From: JAXHTH01 sp034211115 | GTDB lineage: Bacteria; Planctomycetota; Phycisphaerae; Phycisphaerales; SM1A02 | Length of the DNA stretch: 27,714 nucleotides | Direction: 5' to 3' | NCBI GenBank assembly: GCA_034211115.1 | Contig: JAXHTH010000067.1 | Coordinates: 1 to 27,714 of the forward strand | In this document: positions 7,682 through 15,984 of the stretch, piece after piece | Layout of the letters: every line of letters starts with the position of its first letter | Position numbering within the stretch: position 1 is the stretch's first letter | The notes under the pieces: model-generated | Told to the model about the DNA's origin: nothing | What the model saw: the letters and a program-made list of their open reading frames with translations, nothing else | Databases searched by the model: none | Program-made: the position numbers and the translations under genes

Positions 7682-8698
7682 ATGCCGGCTATGAAAGCCC
7701 GCTTCACCGCCTCGCGGATCCTGCTCACCGCGGCCATCATCGCCTGCGCGTGCCTCGTCAACGCCGGCCGGGCCGGGGCGTCCGAGACGATCGTCGTCCG
7801 CGGCGAGATGGCCCGCCTCCTCCGCCAGGCCTACGATTATCACTACCGCAACTCCAACAACAACGTCTTCCGGTCGTCGAACCACTACCACCCGACGAAG
7901 AACATCTTCCGGTCGTCCAATCACTACAAGCGCAGGCTCGCCGCGTCGCTCGACGGCTATCCGTTGCGCACGATCGTGCGCTACACGAGCCATCACGACG
8001 GCGAACCGCGCGAGCGGGTCTACAGCTTCGCGCATCATCGCCGGCACCCGTACGGTCCCGGCTGGGCCCCCGGAATCTCGAACGGCGGGCTGGCCCGCAT
8101 CCTGCTTGAGGAAGAAGAAGCCGGGGCCGAGCGCTTCGACGCGCAAGAGCCCGCCCCGCAGCCCCCGCCGAGGAAGAAGCCACGCTCGCGCCGGGAGATC
8201 GAAACGGTGCCCGTTCACATCATCGAGCGCGAGCCGACGCAGCGGGCGGTGATGAAGACCGTCAGCCTGCCCCAGGGCGGAACGAAGACGATTATCACCA
8301 GCGTGCCCATCGAGCCGAGGCTCGACGAGGCGTGGCAGCGCCTGACGCGCGGCGAACACGAGGAGGCCGCGCGCTGCTTCGCCGCCCGCAGCCTCGATGA
8401 GACCGACGGGCCGGAGGCGACGCTCGGCTACGGCCTGGCCCGGGCCCTGGCCGGCGACGATGACGACGCCGCGCGGGCAATCCGACGCGCTCTCGATGAA
8501 GACCCCGAGGTCGCGGCGAAGCTCACCGTCGATCCGGCCCTGCGGGTGGTGATCGAGCGGATCGTCGAGCGCATCGAGACGAATCCAGCTCCCGGAATGC
8601 GTTCTGAACCCGATGCGGCCGACGCGGTCACCGTGATCGGCGACGCCTGTCGCGCCCTGCTCGATGGCGATGCGGCTTCGTCGAGCGCCGCTGATTGA
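7682..8698 (+). CDS. Exported protein of unknown function with TPR-like C-terminal region, 338 aa
   Basis: I do not recognise a named family. The N-terminus (MPAMKARF then ILLTAAIIACACLVNA) is a signal peptide; IIAC at 19-22 could be a lipobox, otherwise signal peptidase I would cut near AGA/SE at about 33-35. Residues 61-82 contain an imperfect 13-residue duplication, NVFRSSNHY then NIFRSSNHY, followed by a His- and Arg-rich stretch. Residues 150-180 are charged and proline-rich. From about 200 on, the helical pattern DEAWQRLTRGEHEEAARCFA and the following helix pair look TPR-like. The ATG at 7682 has GGAG 7 nt upstream. It stands alone on the + strand; the next gene is 296 nt away. Confidence 0.7.
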   Translation: MPAMKARFTASRILLTAAIIACACLVNAGRAGASETIVVRGEMARLLRQAYDYHYRNSNNNVFRSSNHYHPTKNIFRSSNHYKRRLAASLDGYPLRTIVRYTSHHDGEPRERVYSFAHHRRHPYGPGWAPGISNGGLARILLEEEEAGAERFDAQEPAPQPPPRKKPRSRREIETVPVHIIEREPTQRAVMKTVSLPQGGTKTIITSVPIEPRLDEAWQRLTRGEHEEAARCFAARSLDETDGPEATLGYGLARALAGDDDDAARAIRRALDEDPEVAAKLTVDPALRVVIERIVERIETNPAPGMRSEPDAADAVTVIGDACRALLDGDAASSSAAD

Positions 8699-8819
8699 GC
8701 GGGGTCACCGCCCTTCTCCCCGCCTGCCCATCTTTCCGCCTGACTCGACCCCGGCCACGCGGCCCCGAGGGGCGATGTTCGCACGGCGGCGCGGCCGCAG
8801 CGATGACCACCGCAGGCGG

Positions 8820-8846
8820 CCGCAATCGCCGGATCGAGGATTGCGG
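8820..8846. other. Hairpin downstream of the 7682 gene, without T tract
   Basis: CCGCAATC (8820-8827) and GATTGCGG (8839-8846) form a perfect 8-bp stem with an 11-nt loop. It could help end transcription of the preceding gene, but no T run follows. It overlaps the -35 of the promoter proposed for the C25 protease gene, so only one reading may be right. The rest of 8699-8994 holds no gene. Confidence 0.4.
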
Positions 8847-8868
8847 GGGGCGAAGGCGGAGGTAGAAT
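8841..8868 (+). promoter_or_regulatory. Promoter candidate for the C25 protease gene
   Basis: TTGCGG (8841-8846), 16 bp, then TAGAAT (8863-8868, 5 of 6 to TATAAT). The predicted transcript would start near 8875, exactly where a hairpin begins: CGGGCGG (8875-8881) pairs with CCGCCCG (8896-8902), with CTC/GAG continuing inside. This would give a structured leader of about 120 nt before the ATG at 8995. Confidence 0.35.
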
Positions 8869-8994
8869 AGACGACGGGCGGCTCCGGAAAGAGAACCGCC
8901 CGCGGGCCGGTCCTGCGCGACGGCGCGGGCGGCTGGGGAGAAGACCCCCCCGGATCATCACACGCTCGGGAACCTCAGCATAAGGACAGGGGAT

Positions 8995-11868
8995 ATGTGC
9001 CACGTCATCACACGAATGCCCGGTCTGGATCGCCGGCGGCTTGTCACGCTAACCGCCCTGGCGGCGGCCGGCCTCCTCGGCGCGCCGGCCGGAGCGCTCG
9101 CCGCCGAGGCCACGGCGGAGCAGCTCACCATCCACGCCGCCGTCCCGTCGGCCGACTACGAGATCAACCGCACCGAGGCGGGCGACCGGATCGAGATGGA
9201 CGGTTTCGGCGTCCGGCTCACGCCCGGCGAGCCGGTGCTTCCCGCGAGGATCTTCGCCATCGCGATCCCGCCCGGCGCCGAGCCGATCGGCGTCACCTTC
9301 ACCTCCGACGATCCGATCGTGCTGCCTGGGAGCTACGACGTGCCGCCCGCTTCGCTGCCGCAGGTGATCGGCGAAGAGAACCCGGACGTCTCCGCGCGCG
9401 AGCGCGCGATGTACGAGCGCAACTACAACACCGTGTACGGCAGCGACGAAGTCTATCCGCCGACGGTGGCGGAGCTGATCCGCACGGCGGGCTATCGCAC
9501 CTACGATCTCGTCGACGTGCGGGTCGCGCCGTTCGCGTATCACCCGCTCTCCGGACGGCTGATGTATTACCCGAACATCACGGTGCAGGTGCAGTGCGCG
9601 ATGCCGGATCGGCCGGTCACGGCGGCGCGGGAGAACCTGCCGCGCGTCGCGCGCAACGCGGAGGAGATCATCCTCAACGACAAGGCGATCGAACGATGGT
9701 ACGAACCCGGCGCGACCGGCGGCCGGAGCCTGCACGACTTCGTCATCATCACCCTTGACTCGCTCACCTCCCGCATCGGCGATCTCGTGGCGTGGGAGAC
9801 GGGCAAGGGCCGCACCGTCGAGGTCGTGACCACCGCCTGGATCAACAGTAACTACAGCGGGTACGACCTGGCCGAGAAGGTGCGCAACTTCCTCCGCGAG
9901 AAGTACCCCGCCGACCAGTGGGGGATCGAGGACGTCCTGCTCATCGGCCACTATGACGATGTGCCCATGCGGCGCACCGCTCAGAACATGGGATACGGTG
10001 AGCCGGAAACCGATTACTACTACGGCGAGCTCTCCCTGCCCGACAGCGAGTCCTGGGACGCGGACGGCGACCACCGCTGGGGCGAGGATTCCGACCCCAT
10101 CGACTTCTACGCCGAGGTCAACGTGGGCCGCATCCCCTGGAGCGACGGCGACACCGTCGAGCACATCTGCGCCAAGTCCGTCGCCTACGAGCAGAACCAG
10201 GATCCCTCCTTCAAGAAGAACATCCTCCTCCTCGGCGCCTTCTTCTGGCCCGACACCGACAACGCCGTCCTCATGGAACGCAAGGTCGATGAGGAGTGGA
10301 TGGCCGACTGGACGATGACACGGATGTACGAGGAGGGGTATTCCGGGTACTCCATGGACTACAACCTGCGCTGGAGCAACGTGCGTGACGTGTGGTCGAG
10401 CGGGAAGTTCGCGTTCGTGAACTGGGCCGGCCACGGCTCGCCCACCTCGTCGCACATCTACTACTCCACCGGCGAGGCGTTCGCGGACAACAGCACCTGC
10501 AACTACCTCAACGACGAGTACCCGTCGATCATCTTCGCCGACGCGTGCAGCAACTCCGACACCGATCACCTCAACATCGGCCAGGCGATGCTCAGGCAGG
10601 GCGGGGTCGGCTTCCTCGGCGCGACCAAGGTCGCCTACGGCATGCACGACTGGAACAACCCAAACTCCGGCTCCAGCCAGTCCCTCGATTACTTCTTCAC
10701 CACCTGCGTCACCTCCGGCGAATACACCCAGGGCGCGGCGCACCAGTGGGGCCTGCGCGAGATGTACACCCGCGGCCTGTGGTACTACGTCAAGTACGAG
10801 ACGTTCGAGTGGGGCGCGCTGTGGGGCAACCCGAATCTGGCCATGGCCGCCCCCCCGGCGATGACCTTCGACTTCCCCGAGGGACTGCCCGAGTACCTGG
10901 ACCCGGGCGAGGAAACGACGATCCCCGTCCGCATCGTCAACGGGACGGAGAACTACGTGCCGGGCACGGGGACGCTGCACTGCCGCTACGACGGCGGGTC
11001 GTACGTCCCCTCCGCGCTCGTGCACGTCGAGGGCGATCAGTACGAGGCGACCCTCCCCGCCGCCGACTGCGACGATGTGCCCGAGTTCTACTTCAGCGCC
11101 GAGACGGACGGCGGATCCACCGTCTACAGCCCCTACGGCGCGCCCGACAACGTCTACACCGCCACGGTGGGAACGCTCATCACCATCATGCACGACGACT
11201 TCGAGACCGACCAGGGCTGGAGCGTGAGCGGCGACGCCGCCGACGGCCAGTGGGAGCGCGGCGTCCCCGTCGGCGGCGGTGATCGCGGCGACCCGCCCAA
11301 CGACTACGACGGATCCGGCCAGTGCTACCTCACCGACAACGAGGACGGCAACTCCGACGTCGATGACGGCTACACCTATCTCACCTCGCCGACCATCGAT
11401 CTCAGCGACTGCGACGACGCCGAGATCTCCTACGCCCTCTGGTACACGAACAACAACGGACAGGATCCCAACAACGACCTGTTCAAGACCTACGTCTCGA
11501 ACAACGGCGGCGCCGACTGGGTCGTCACCGAGATCGTCGGGCCGGCCAGCAGCGCCGGCTGGCACGTGTATGCCTTCAGTGTCAGCGACTTCGTCGACCC
11601 CACCGACCAGATCCGGGTCATGTTCGAGGCCTCGGATCTCAATCAGGGATCCGTCGTCGAGGCCGGCATCGATGCCTTCTTCGTCACGCGCTTCGAATGC
11701 GAGGGCGGGTGCCCGGGCGACTTCGACGGCGACGGCGACATCGACACGGCCGACCTGCTCTTCCTCCTCGCCGCCTGGGGCACCGGAGACGGCGACATGG
11801 ACGGGGACGGCGACACGGACACCGCCGACCTGCTCGCACTCCTGGCCGCCTGGGGCGACTGCCCGTGA
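8995..11868 (+). CDS. Secreted C25 (gingipain-type) cysteine protease with C-terminal dockerin pair, 957 aa
   Basis: A signal peptide with an RRR motif spans about 1-37 (possibly Tat-routed). A propeptide-like region follows, then a Peptidase C25 domain starting near LHDFVIITLDSLTSRIGDLV. The catalytic dyad is visible as NWAGHGS (His480) and FADACSNSD (Cys518). About 732-904 is a beta-sandwich, MAM-like region (DDFETDQGW...), and 906-957 is a pair of EF-hand dockerin-like repeats bracketed by Cys-Pro (CPGDFDGDGD ... AAWGDCP). Gingipains of Bacteroidetes use a type IX secretion C-terminal domain; none is present here, and the dockerin pair sits in its place. The start at 8995 is backed by AGGACAGGGG upstream. 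It is predicted to act outside the cytoplasm. A terminator follows at 11917. Confidence 0.87.
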   Translation: MCHVITRMPGLDRRRLVTLTALAAAGLLGAPAGALAAEATAEQLTIHAAVPSADYEINRTEAGDRIEMDGFGVRLTPGEPVLPARIFAIAIPPGAEPIGVTFTSDDPIVLPGSYDVPPASLPQVIGEENPDVSARERAMYERNYNTVYGSDEVYPPTVAELIRTAGYRTYDLVDVRVAPFAYHPLSGRLMYYPNITVQVQCAMPDRPVTAARENLPRVARNAEEIILNDKAIERWYEPGATGGRSLHDFVIITLDSLTSRIGDLVAWETGKGRTVEVVTTAWINSNYSGYDLAEKVRNFLREKYPADQWGIEDVLLIGHYDDVPMRRTAQNMGYGEPETDYYYGELSLPDSESWDADGDHRWGEDSDPIDFYAEVNVGRIPWSDGDTVEHICAKSVAYEQNQDPSFKKNILLLGAFFWPDTDNAVLMERKVDEEWMADWTMTRMYEEGYSGYSMDYNLRWSNVRDVWSSGKFAFVNWAGHGSPTSSHIYYSTGEAFADNSTCNYLNDEYPSIIFADACSNSDTDHLNIGQAMLRQGGVGFLGATKVAYGMHDWNNPNSGSSQSLDYFFTTCVTSGEYTQGAAHQWGLREMYTRGLWYYVKYETFEWGALWGNPNLAMAAPPAMTFDFPEGLPEYLDPGEETTIPVRIVNGTENYVPGTGTLHCRYDGGSYVPSALVHVEGDQYEATLPAADCDDVPEFYFSAETDGGSTVYSPYGAPDNVYTATVGTLITIMHDDFETDQGWSVSGDAADGQWERGVPVGGGDRGDPPNDYDGSGQCYLTDNEDGNSDVDDGYTYLTSPTIDLSDCDDAEISYALWYTNNNGQDPNNDLFKTYVSNNGGADWVVTEIVGPASSAGWHVYAFSVSDFVDPTDQIRVMFEASDLNQGSVVEAGIDAFFVTRFECEGGCPGDFDGDGDIDTADLLFLLAAWGTGDGDMDGDGDTDTADLLALLAAWGDCP

Positions 11869-11884
11869 GGACCAGGCGGAGACC

Positions 11885-11921
11885 CTGAAGCCCGAATGAC
11901 CGAAACCCGAAACGCCGAAAG
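11885..11921 (+). repeat. Degenerate heptamer tandem array C (CCGAAAC-type)
   Basis: Units CTGAAGC, CCGAATGA (8 nt), CCGAAAC, CCGAAAC and GCCGAAAG begin 17 nt after the protease stop codon. The array is purine-rich on the sense strand, and its last GAAA forms the outer left arm of the terminator that follows. Confidence 0.65.
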
Positions 11922-11951
11922 CCCCGGCACTCCCGTGCCGGGGTTTCTTTT
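11917..11951 (+). terminator. Intrinsic terminator of the C25 protease gene
   Basis: CCCCGGCAC (11922-11930), loop TCCC, GTGCCGGGG (11935-11943): a 9-bp perfect GC stem extended by GAAA/TTTC with one bulged G. It is followed by TTTCTTTT, giving the T-rich tail. Confidence 0.85.
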
Positions 11952-12355
11952 CGCCGCCCGCCGGGCCGGGTCGGGCTCGGGATCCGCCTCCCCGCTCGGC
12001 GTTCTAAGTGTCTTATTTGCACGCGTTTGGAATCGGAGACCGCCCCCGCTCATCCCGTCCTCCCATGGCCGGAGCCTGCTAAGTCCGAAAAAAGCCGACC
12101 TGAGGAGCAGAAAAACCTCAAATCGATCTTCCCCGGCTCGTTGCCGCCCGGTATGCTGGCCTCCACGGCCGGTTGTGGGCGGGTGTGTCGCCGCGGCCGC
12201 CGGGCGGTAGGAGGAGAAGCTGCCCCTGACATCACGCCGTCGGGCATCCACCAGCGGATGAAGCATCCGGTCTGTTCCCGCTGATCCGACCGGTCGCGCC
12301 CCGGCGCAACGGACCCGTCAGGGCGACGCCTCTCCTGTGAATGGAGGACCGATCA
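11952..12355 (+). other. Long leader/intergenic region before the 12356 gene
   Basis: No gene is supported in these about 400 bases. A relatively AT-rich patch (about 12002-12030) may hold a promoter, but no good -35/-10 pair was found. At 12076-12120 the segments CTGCT, TGAGG, AGCAG, AAAAA and CCTCA are arranged as an H-type pseudoknot. A hairpin at 12252-12283 (CAGCGG/CCGCTG with an inner GGATG/CATCC) lies about 75 nt before the start codon. The Shine-Dalgarno GGAGG is at 12343-12347. Confidence 0.4.
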
Positions 12356-13627
12356 ATGAAATGGTTCGGACATGTTCTCACCGCCATCGCGGCGATGATG
12401 ATGACGGCGGCGGGTATGGATGGCGAGTACGGGGGTGTCGCGGTCAAACCACCCGGCCAGCTTTCCGCGCAGCCCGACGACGCACCCCCGGGCCCGATTG
12501 CCTCCGATCCCGATCGCGTCAGCGGCACCGAGAAGGGAAGCCTGCTCATCTTCCCCAAGGTCGAACTGCGCTGGGACACCCAGGGACAGCTCATCCAGGA
12601 CACCTTCATCACGCTCACCAACGACTATCCCGGCAGCGTGTGGGTGCAGATGTTCTTCATCAACGGCGACCCGCCGCTGGAGGGGGATGACGGCGAGCGC
12701 CCCCACCCGGGCTGGAACCGGGTCGGCGTGATGATCCAGTTGACGCCGAATCAGCCGACGTACTGGTCGGCCCTGACCGGCGATGGAATGCCCGGACCCG
12801 GCGTCCTGCCCTGGACGATTCTCGATCCCGGTGATCCGCCCGGTCGACCCGATCCGGAGAACCCGGATGAGCGAATGCTCCGCGGCTACATCGTCGCCCT
12901 CGCCGTCGACAACATGAGCACCGAGGAGATCAAGTGGAATCACCTCGCGGGCAACGGCACGCTCATCAACTATCGCAACGGCTACGCGTGGGAATACAAC
13001 GCCTACGCCTTCCAGATGCTCGATCCGGACGGCGAGCCGGGCGTGCTCAACCTCGATGGCGGTGAGTACGTGCAGGCCTTCTCGTTCCTCCTGATGAACT
13101 TCCAGGCCGTCGATTCCCTCGCCTTCAGCCAGGAAGGGCTCCAGCAGGTTCGCTCCGACACGGATCTCACCCTCCTGCCCGTCACCGTCGACCTTCGACA
13201 GAACAACGACGGGCCGGTGACCACGAAGGCCGATTTCGACATCCACAACCAGTGGGAAGCGCAGTTCTCCGGCACCCACCGGTGCATCACCTGCTGGGAT
13301 CAGACCCTGCTGGGCAATTACGATTCACCCAACCACTTCCCGGTGGAGTTCCTCCAGACCGATCACGGTTCGGCGCGGATCAACGGCGAGGCCGCGGACG
13401 GCGAGTGCCCCGACAGCGTGGATGCCGCCCTGCTCGGCGTGGCGGCCCGCCTCCTCACCCACGACGGAGGCAACGCGTTCAGCGCCGCGGGCACCAACCT
13501 CGCCGGCATGGGATTCATGAGTGCGACCATCAAGTATGACACCATCGAGGCGCCCCCGCCCTTCCCCCTGGGAACGGCACGCGACCAGTTCTTCCAGTTC
13601 CTGAAGGAGATCTCCCTTCAGCCCTGA
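12356..13627 (+). CDS. Secreted protein of unknown function, 423 aa
   Basis: The N-terminus MKWFGHVLTAIAAMMMTAAG is a signal peptide. The body starts with a beta-rich segment (LLIFPKVELRWDTQGQLIQD, then TFITLTNDYPGSVWVQMFF) reminiscent of an Ig-like or beta-sandwich fold; I recall similar uncharacterised planctomycete exoproteins but cannot name a family. HRCITCWDQ near the middle is a small Cys pair. No catalytic motif and no dockerin tail are seen, unlike its neighbours. The ATG at 12356 is chosen over the in-frame ATG at 12341 because GGAGG (12343-12347) sits 8 nt before it and the earlier ATG lies next to that ribosome binding site. A strong terminator follows about 70 nt after the stop. 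Confidence 0.75.
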   Translation: MKWFGHVLTAIAAMMMTAAGMDGEYGGVAVKPPGQLSAQPDDAPPGPIASDPDRVSGTEKGSLLIFPKVELRWDTQGQLIQDTFITLTNDYPGSVWVQMFFINGDPPLEGDDGERPHPGWNRVGVMIQLTPNQPTYWSALTGDGMPGPGVLPWTILDPGDPPGRPDPENPDERMLRGYIVALAVDNMSTEEIKWNHLAGNGTLINYRNGYAWEYNAYAFQMLDPDGEPGVLNLDGGEYVQAFSFLLMNFQAVDSLAFSQEGLQQVRSDTDLTLLPVTVDLRQNNDGPVTTKADFDIHNQWEAQFSGTHRCITCWDQTLLGNYDSPNHFPVEFLQTDHGSARINGEAADGECPDSVDAALLGVAARLLTHDGGNAFSAAGTNLAGMGFMSATIKYDTIEAPPPFPLGTARDQFFQFLKEISLQP

Positions 13628-13694
13628 GGCACCGATCGCCGCGGCGCCGCCGGCCCCCGGCCCCCGGAAGACTGCCCGAATCCGTTTGGATGGT

Positions 13695-13734
13695 GAAGTC
13701 GCGATCCCGGAGAGAGGATCGCGGCTTCGTTTTT
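13695..13734 (+). terminator. Intrinsic terminator of the 12356 gene
   Basis: GAAGTCGCGATCC (13695-13707) pairs over 13 positions (one T-G wobble) with GGATCGCGGCTTC (13716-13728) around an 8-nt loop, followed by GTTTTT. Confidence 0.9.
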
Positions 13735-13738
13735 GAGT

Positions 13739-13780
13739 GATGAGCGATAGGTGATAAGCGATGAGAGATGAGCGATGAGG
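13739..13780 (+). repeat. Heptamer tandem array D (GATGAGC-type, six units)
   Basis: Six units in perfect 7-bp register: GATGAGC, GATAGGT, GATAAGC, GATGAGA, GATGAGC, GATGAGG. The array starts 4 nt after the T tract of the terminator. It is the cleanest of the four arrays and is again purine-rich on the sense strand of the upstream gene. A two-copy AGTCGGC repeat (13891-13904) lies further on. Confidence 0.85.
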
Positions 13781-14034
13781 GGCGATGGCTCAATCGTCAC
13801 CTTTCACGCACCGGCCGAAGCGAAGCCGGTGCGCGACGGGGCTCGCGCCCGCGTTGTCCGCCCCGGTGTTCACCGCCCGATCCAACCACCAGTCGGCAGT
13901 CGGCAACCCGCCATCAGCCCGGAGGCGATCGTCAGGAGCCGAAGACCGGCACCGTCCATCGTCCCGCCGCGGCCGGCCCGAGACATTCACGTCCCTCGAT
14001 GACGACCGGCCCGCGGCGATTCCGCGGTTCCCCG
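13781..14034. other. Intergenic stretch with a 9-bp hairpin
   Basis: No gene is supported. CGCACCGGC (13807-13815) and GCCGGTGCG (13825-13833) form a perfect 9-bp stem with a 9-nt loop and no T tract. The stretch runs up to the promoter candidate of the next gene. Confidence 0.45.
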
Positions 14035-14063
14035 TTGAGGGAGGAAGTCGAGCGCAGTATTCT
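14035..14063 (+). promoter_or_regulatory. Sigma70-type promoter candidate for the 14154 gene
   Basis: TTGAGG (14035-14040), 17 bp, TATTCT (14058-14063); each hexamer matches 4 of 6 consensus bases with optimal spacing. The predicted start is near 14071, leaving an 80-nt leader before the ATG at 14154. Confidence 0.5.
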
Positions 14064-14153
14064 GGATAAGCGCCTCCGCGATGCGCGCCGCACCTCGCCC
14101 CCGACGGGCGAGTCCCGCCGCGGCCCATCGCCACCTGTACAGGAGCTCAGAAG

Positions 14154-15857
14154 ATGTTGGAACGAAGAGATCACACTTCGGGCGGGTTCACCATCGCCGC
14201 CCTCGCCTTTGCCGCCGCCCTGTTCTCGACCGTCAGCGCACCCGCCGGCGCCGACGAGATGCGCACCTGGATCGAGCCCGCCGAAGATGGCTCGTACACC
14301 CGCGCCGAATACAGGGCCGACCAGCTCACCCCCGTCGCCGCGCTCGCTTCCGCGCCCGATCGCGTGATGTTCCCCAACGACCAGGTGATCTGGCACAACC
14401 ACCTCACCGACGCGATCTACACGACGACGGGCATCAGCGCGCCGCACGGCAGCGTCATCACCGGCACCTGGCTCAACCCGCCGCAGGAGGTGCAGCTCAT
14501 CGCGCTGGAGGGCGACGGCACGCCGGACTGGACGGATCCGGGCACGCACTTCGAGGTCGCCGCGTCGCGCGACGCCGAGGTCGTCGTCGCCGTCGACTTC
14601 GACGCCGCCGGCGACATCACCCTCTCCAGGTACCATCCCGATTCGTCCATTCCCGACTGGGCCTACCGCATCGAGAGCGCGACGCTCTCGACCCACCGCA
14701 CGGTCGTCGTTTCGCCCGACGGCTCGACGATCGCGGTGCTCGTGAACATGCAGGACGAACGGGCCTTCGCCCGTCTCTATTACTTCGACTCCGATTCCAA
14801 CGAGCCGCTCGGGACGTTCGACATGGAGACGGACTCTTTCGGACGCAACATCTGCATCTCCGAGGACGGCCGGTTCATCTGCTTCTTCTCGCGGATCACC
14901 GCCTACGTGTACGATCGCGACGCCGGCGGGCTGCGCTACAGCGTCTCCGCCGGCGCATCCAACGATGCGGTGGGGATGTCCGGCAGCGGCGAGTATCTCG
15001 CCTACGGCTGGCAGACGCTCTACGTCCGCCGCTGGAACGGTTCGACGTACGAACTGCTCTTCACGAAGCCCGGCGGCGGGGAGTATCTTCGCCATTGCGT
15101 GTTCTCCGCCGATGACAGCACGCTGGTCACCGCGTGGAACCCCACGACGTACAAGCAGAACCGGCTCGAACTGCACGAATTGCCCTCGTCCACGCCGCTC
15201 TGGTCGTATCAGTACGAGTACGGCACGGGCGCGAACCAGGACATCATCGACGACGTGGCAATGACCGCCGACGCCGGCTACATTGCCGCGGCCTCCTGGG
15301 GCGATGTGGGCAACACGAACCCCGAAGTGCACGTCTTCACCCACGACGGGCCGAACATCGCGGTCACCGTCGACACGCCCGGCTCGATGTTCGATGTCGA
15401 CATCGCCACCGCGTGGGACGGGGCGATCTACCTCACCGCCTGCGGCAAGCACGTGCACGCCAACGAGCAGGGGCGCGGCGGGGATCTCTATTCCGTGCTC
15501 GTCAAGCCCGGCTGCCCCGGCGATTTCGATCACGATGGCGACGTCGATACCGCCGACCTGCTCTTCCTGCTCGGCGCATGGGGCACGCCCGACGGCGACA
15601 TGGACGGGGACGGCGACACCGACACCGCCGACCTTCTCGAACTTCTCGGCGCGTGGGGCGAATGTCCCGGCCTGCCCTGCCCCTGGGATTTCAACGGCGA
15701 CGATGTCGTCGACGACCTCGACAAGGACATCCTCATGGACCACTGGGGCGACTGCCCCGATCCCCCCGAGGAATGTCCGTGGGATCTGACCGGCGACGGC
15801 GTGGTCGACGGCACCGATCTCATGGAACTGCTCGATCACTACGGAGACTGCCCGTAA
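14154..15857 (+). CDS. Secreted beta-propeller-like protein with four dockerin-like repeats, 567 aa
   Basis: A signal peptide covers about 1-33 (hydrophobic FTIAALAFAAALF, cut near AGA/DE). Residues 60-445 contain repeated blocks of the type VVVSPDGSTIAVL, NICISEDGRFICFF, VGMSGSGEYLAYG, CVFSADDSTLVTAW and VAMTADAGYIAAAS, about 40-50 residues apart. This is the pattern of WD40/PQQ-like beta-propellers, so a ligand-binding or structural role is likely. The tail (454-567) has two Cys-Pro-bracketed pairs of EF-hand dockerin-like repeats: CPGDFDHDGD...GAWGECP and CPWDFNGDDV...HYGDCP. A promoter candidate and an AGGAG before the ATG support the start. No enzymatic residues are recognised. Confidence 0.8.
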   Translation: MLERRDHTSGGFTIAALAFAAALFSTVSAPAGADEMRTWIEPAEDGSYTRAEYRADQLTPVAALASAPDRVMFPNDQVIWHNHLTDAIYTTTGISAPHGSVITGTWLNPPQEVQLIALEGDGTPDWTDPGTHFEVAASRDAEVVVAVDFDAAGDITLSRYHPDSSIPDWAYRIESATLSTHRTVVVSPDGSTIAVLVNMQDERAFARLYYFDSDSNEPLGTFDMETDSFGRNICISEDGRFICFFSRITAYVYDRDAGGLRYSVSAGASNDAVGMSGSGEYLAYGWQTLYVRRWNGSTYELLFTKPGGGEYLRHCVFSADDSTLVTAWNPTTYKQNRLELHELPSSTPLWSYQYEYGTGANQDIIDDVAMTADAGYIAAASWGDVGNTNPEVHVFTHDGPNIAVTVDTPGSMFDVDIATAWDGAIYLTACGKHVHANEQGRGGDLYSVLVKPGCPGDFDHDGDVDTADLLFLLGAWGTPDGDMDGDGDTDTADLLELLGAWGECPGLPCPWDFNGDDVVDDLDKDILMDHWGDCPDPPEECPWDLTGDGVVDGTDLMELLDHYGDCP

Positions 15858-15918
15858 AGGAGGCAGGTCTGGTGGGACGGACACTCCGCCCGTCCGTGTC
15901 ATGCATCCGGTGAAACCA

Positions 15919-15936
15919 CCCCGGGCAGGCCCGGGG
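15919..15936. terminator. GC hairpin between convergent genes (possible bidirectional terminator)
   Basis: CCCCGGG (15919-15925), loop CAGG, CCCGGGG (15930-15936) is a perfect 7-bp stem. A smaller ACGGAC/GTCCGT hairpin lies at 15877-15897. Neither has a T tract, so the terminator role rests mainly on the position between two convergent stop codons. Confidence 0.35.
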
Positions 15937-15984
15937 CCATGTCGCGTGTGCATTGATCGGGTCGATCGTCGATGCCGCGCATCG

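Noticed and set aside
9049..11565. Open minus-strand frame of about 838 codons across the C25 protease
   Set aside because: Val/Gly/Ala-rich shadow translation; the + strand shows catalytic His and Cys in family context.
12002..12025. Possible sigma-54 promoter (TTGCA box)
   Set aside because: The TTGC part is there, but the -24 position reads TAAGTG and lacks the required GG.
12076..12120. preQ1 or SAM-II riboswitch
   Set aside because: The pseudoknot layout is similar, but conserved core bases of those classes are absent and the downstream gene is not a queuosine or methionine gene; kept only as an unclassified structure.
12211..12260. Small leader peptide after AGGAGGAG at about 12210
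   Set aside because: Only a CTG codon is suitably placed and the frame closes after about 13 codons with no supporting signal.
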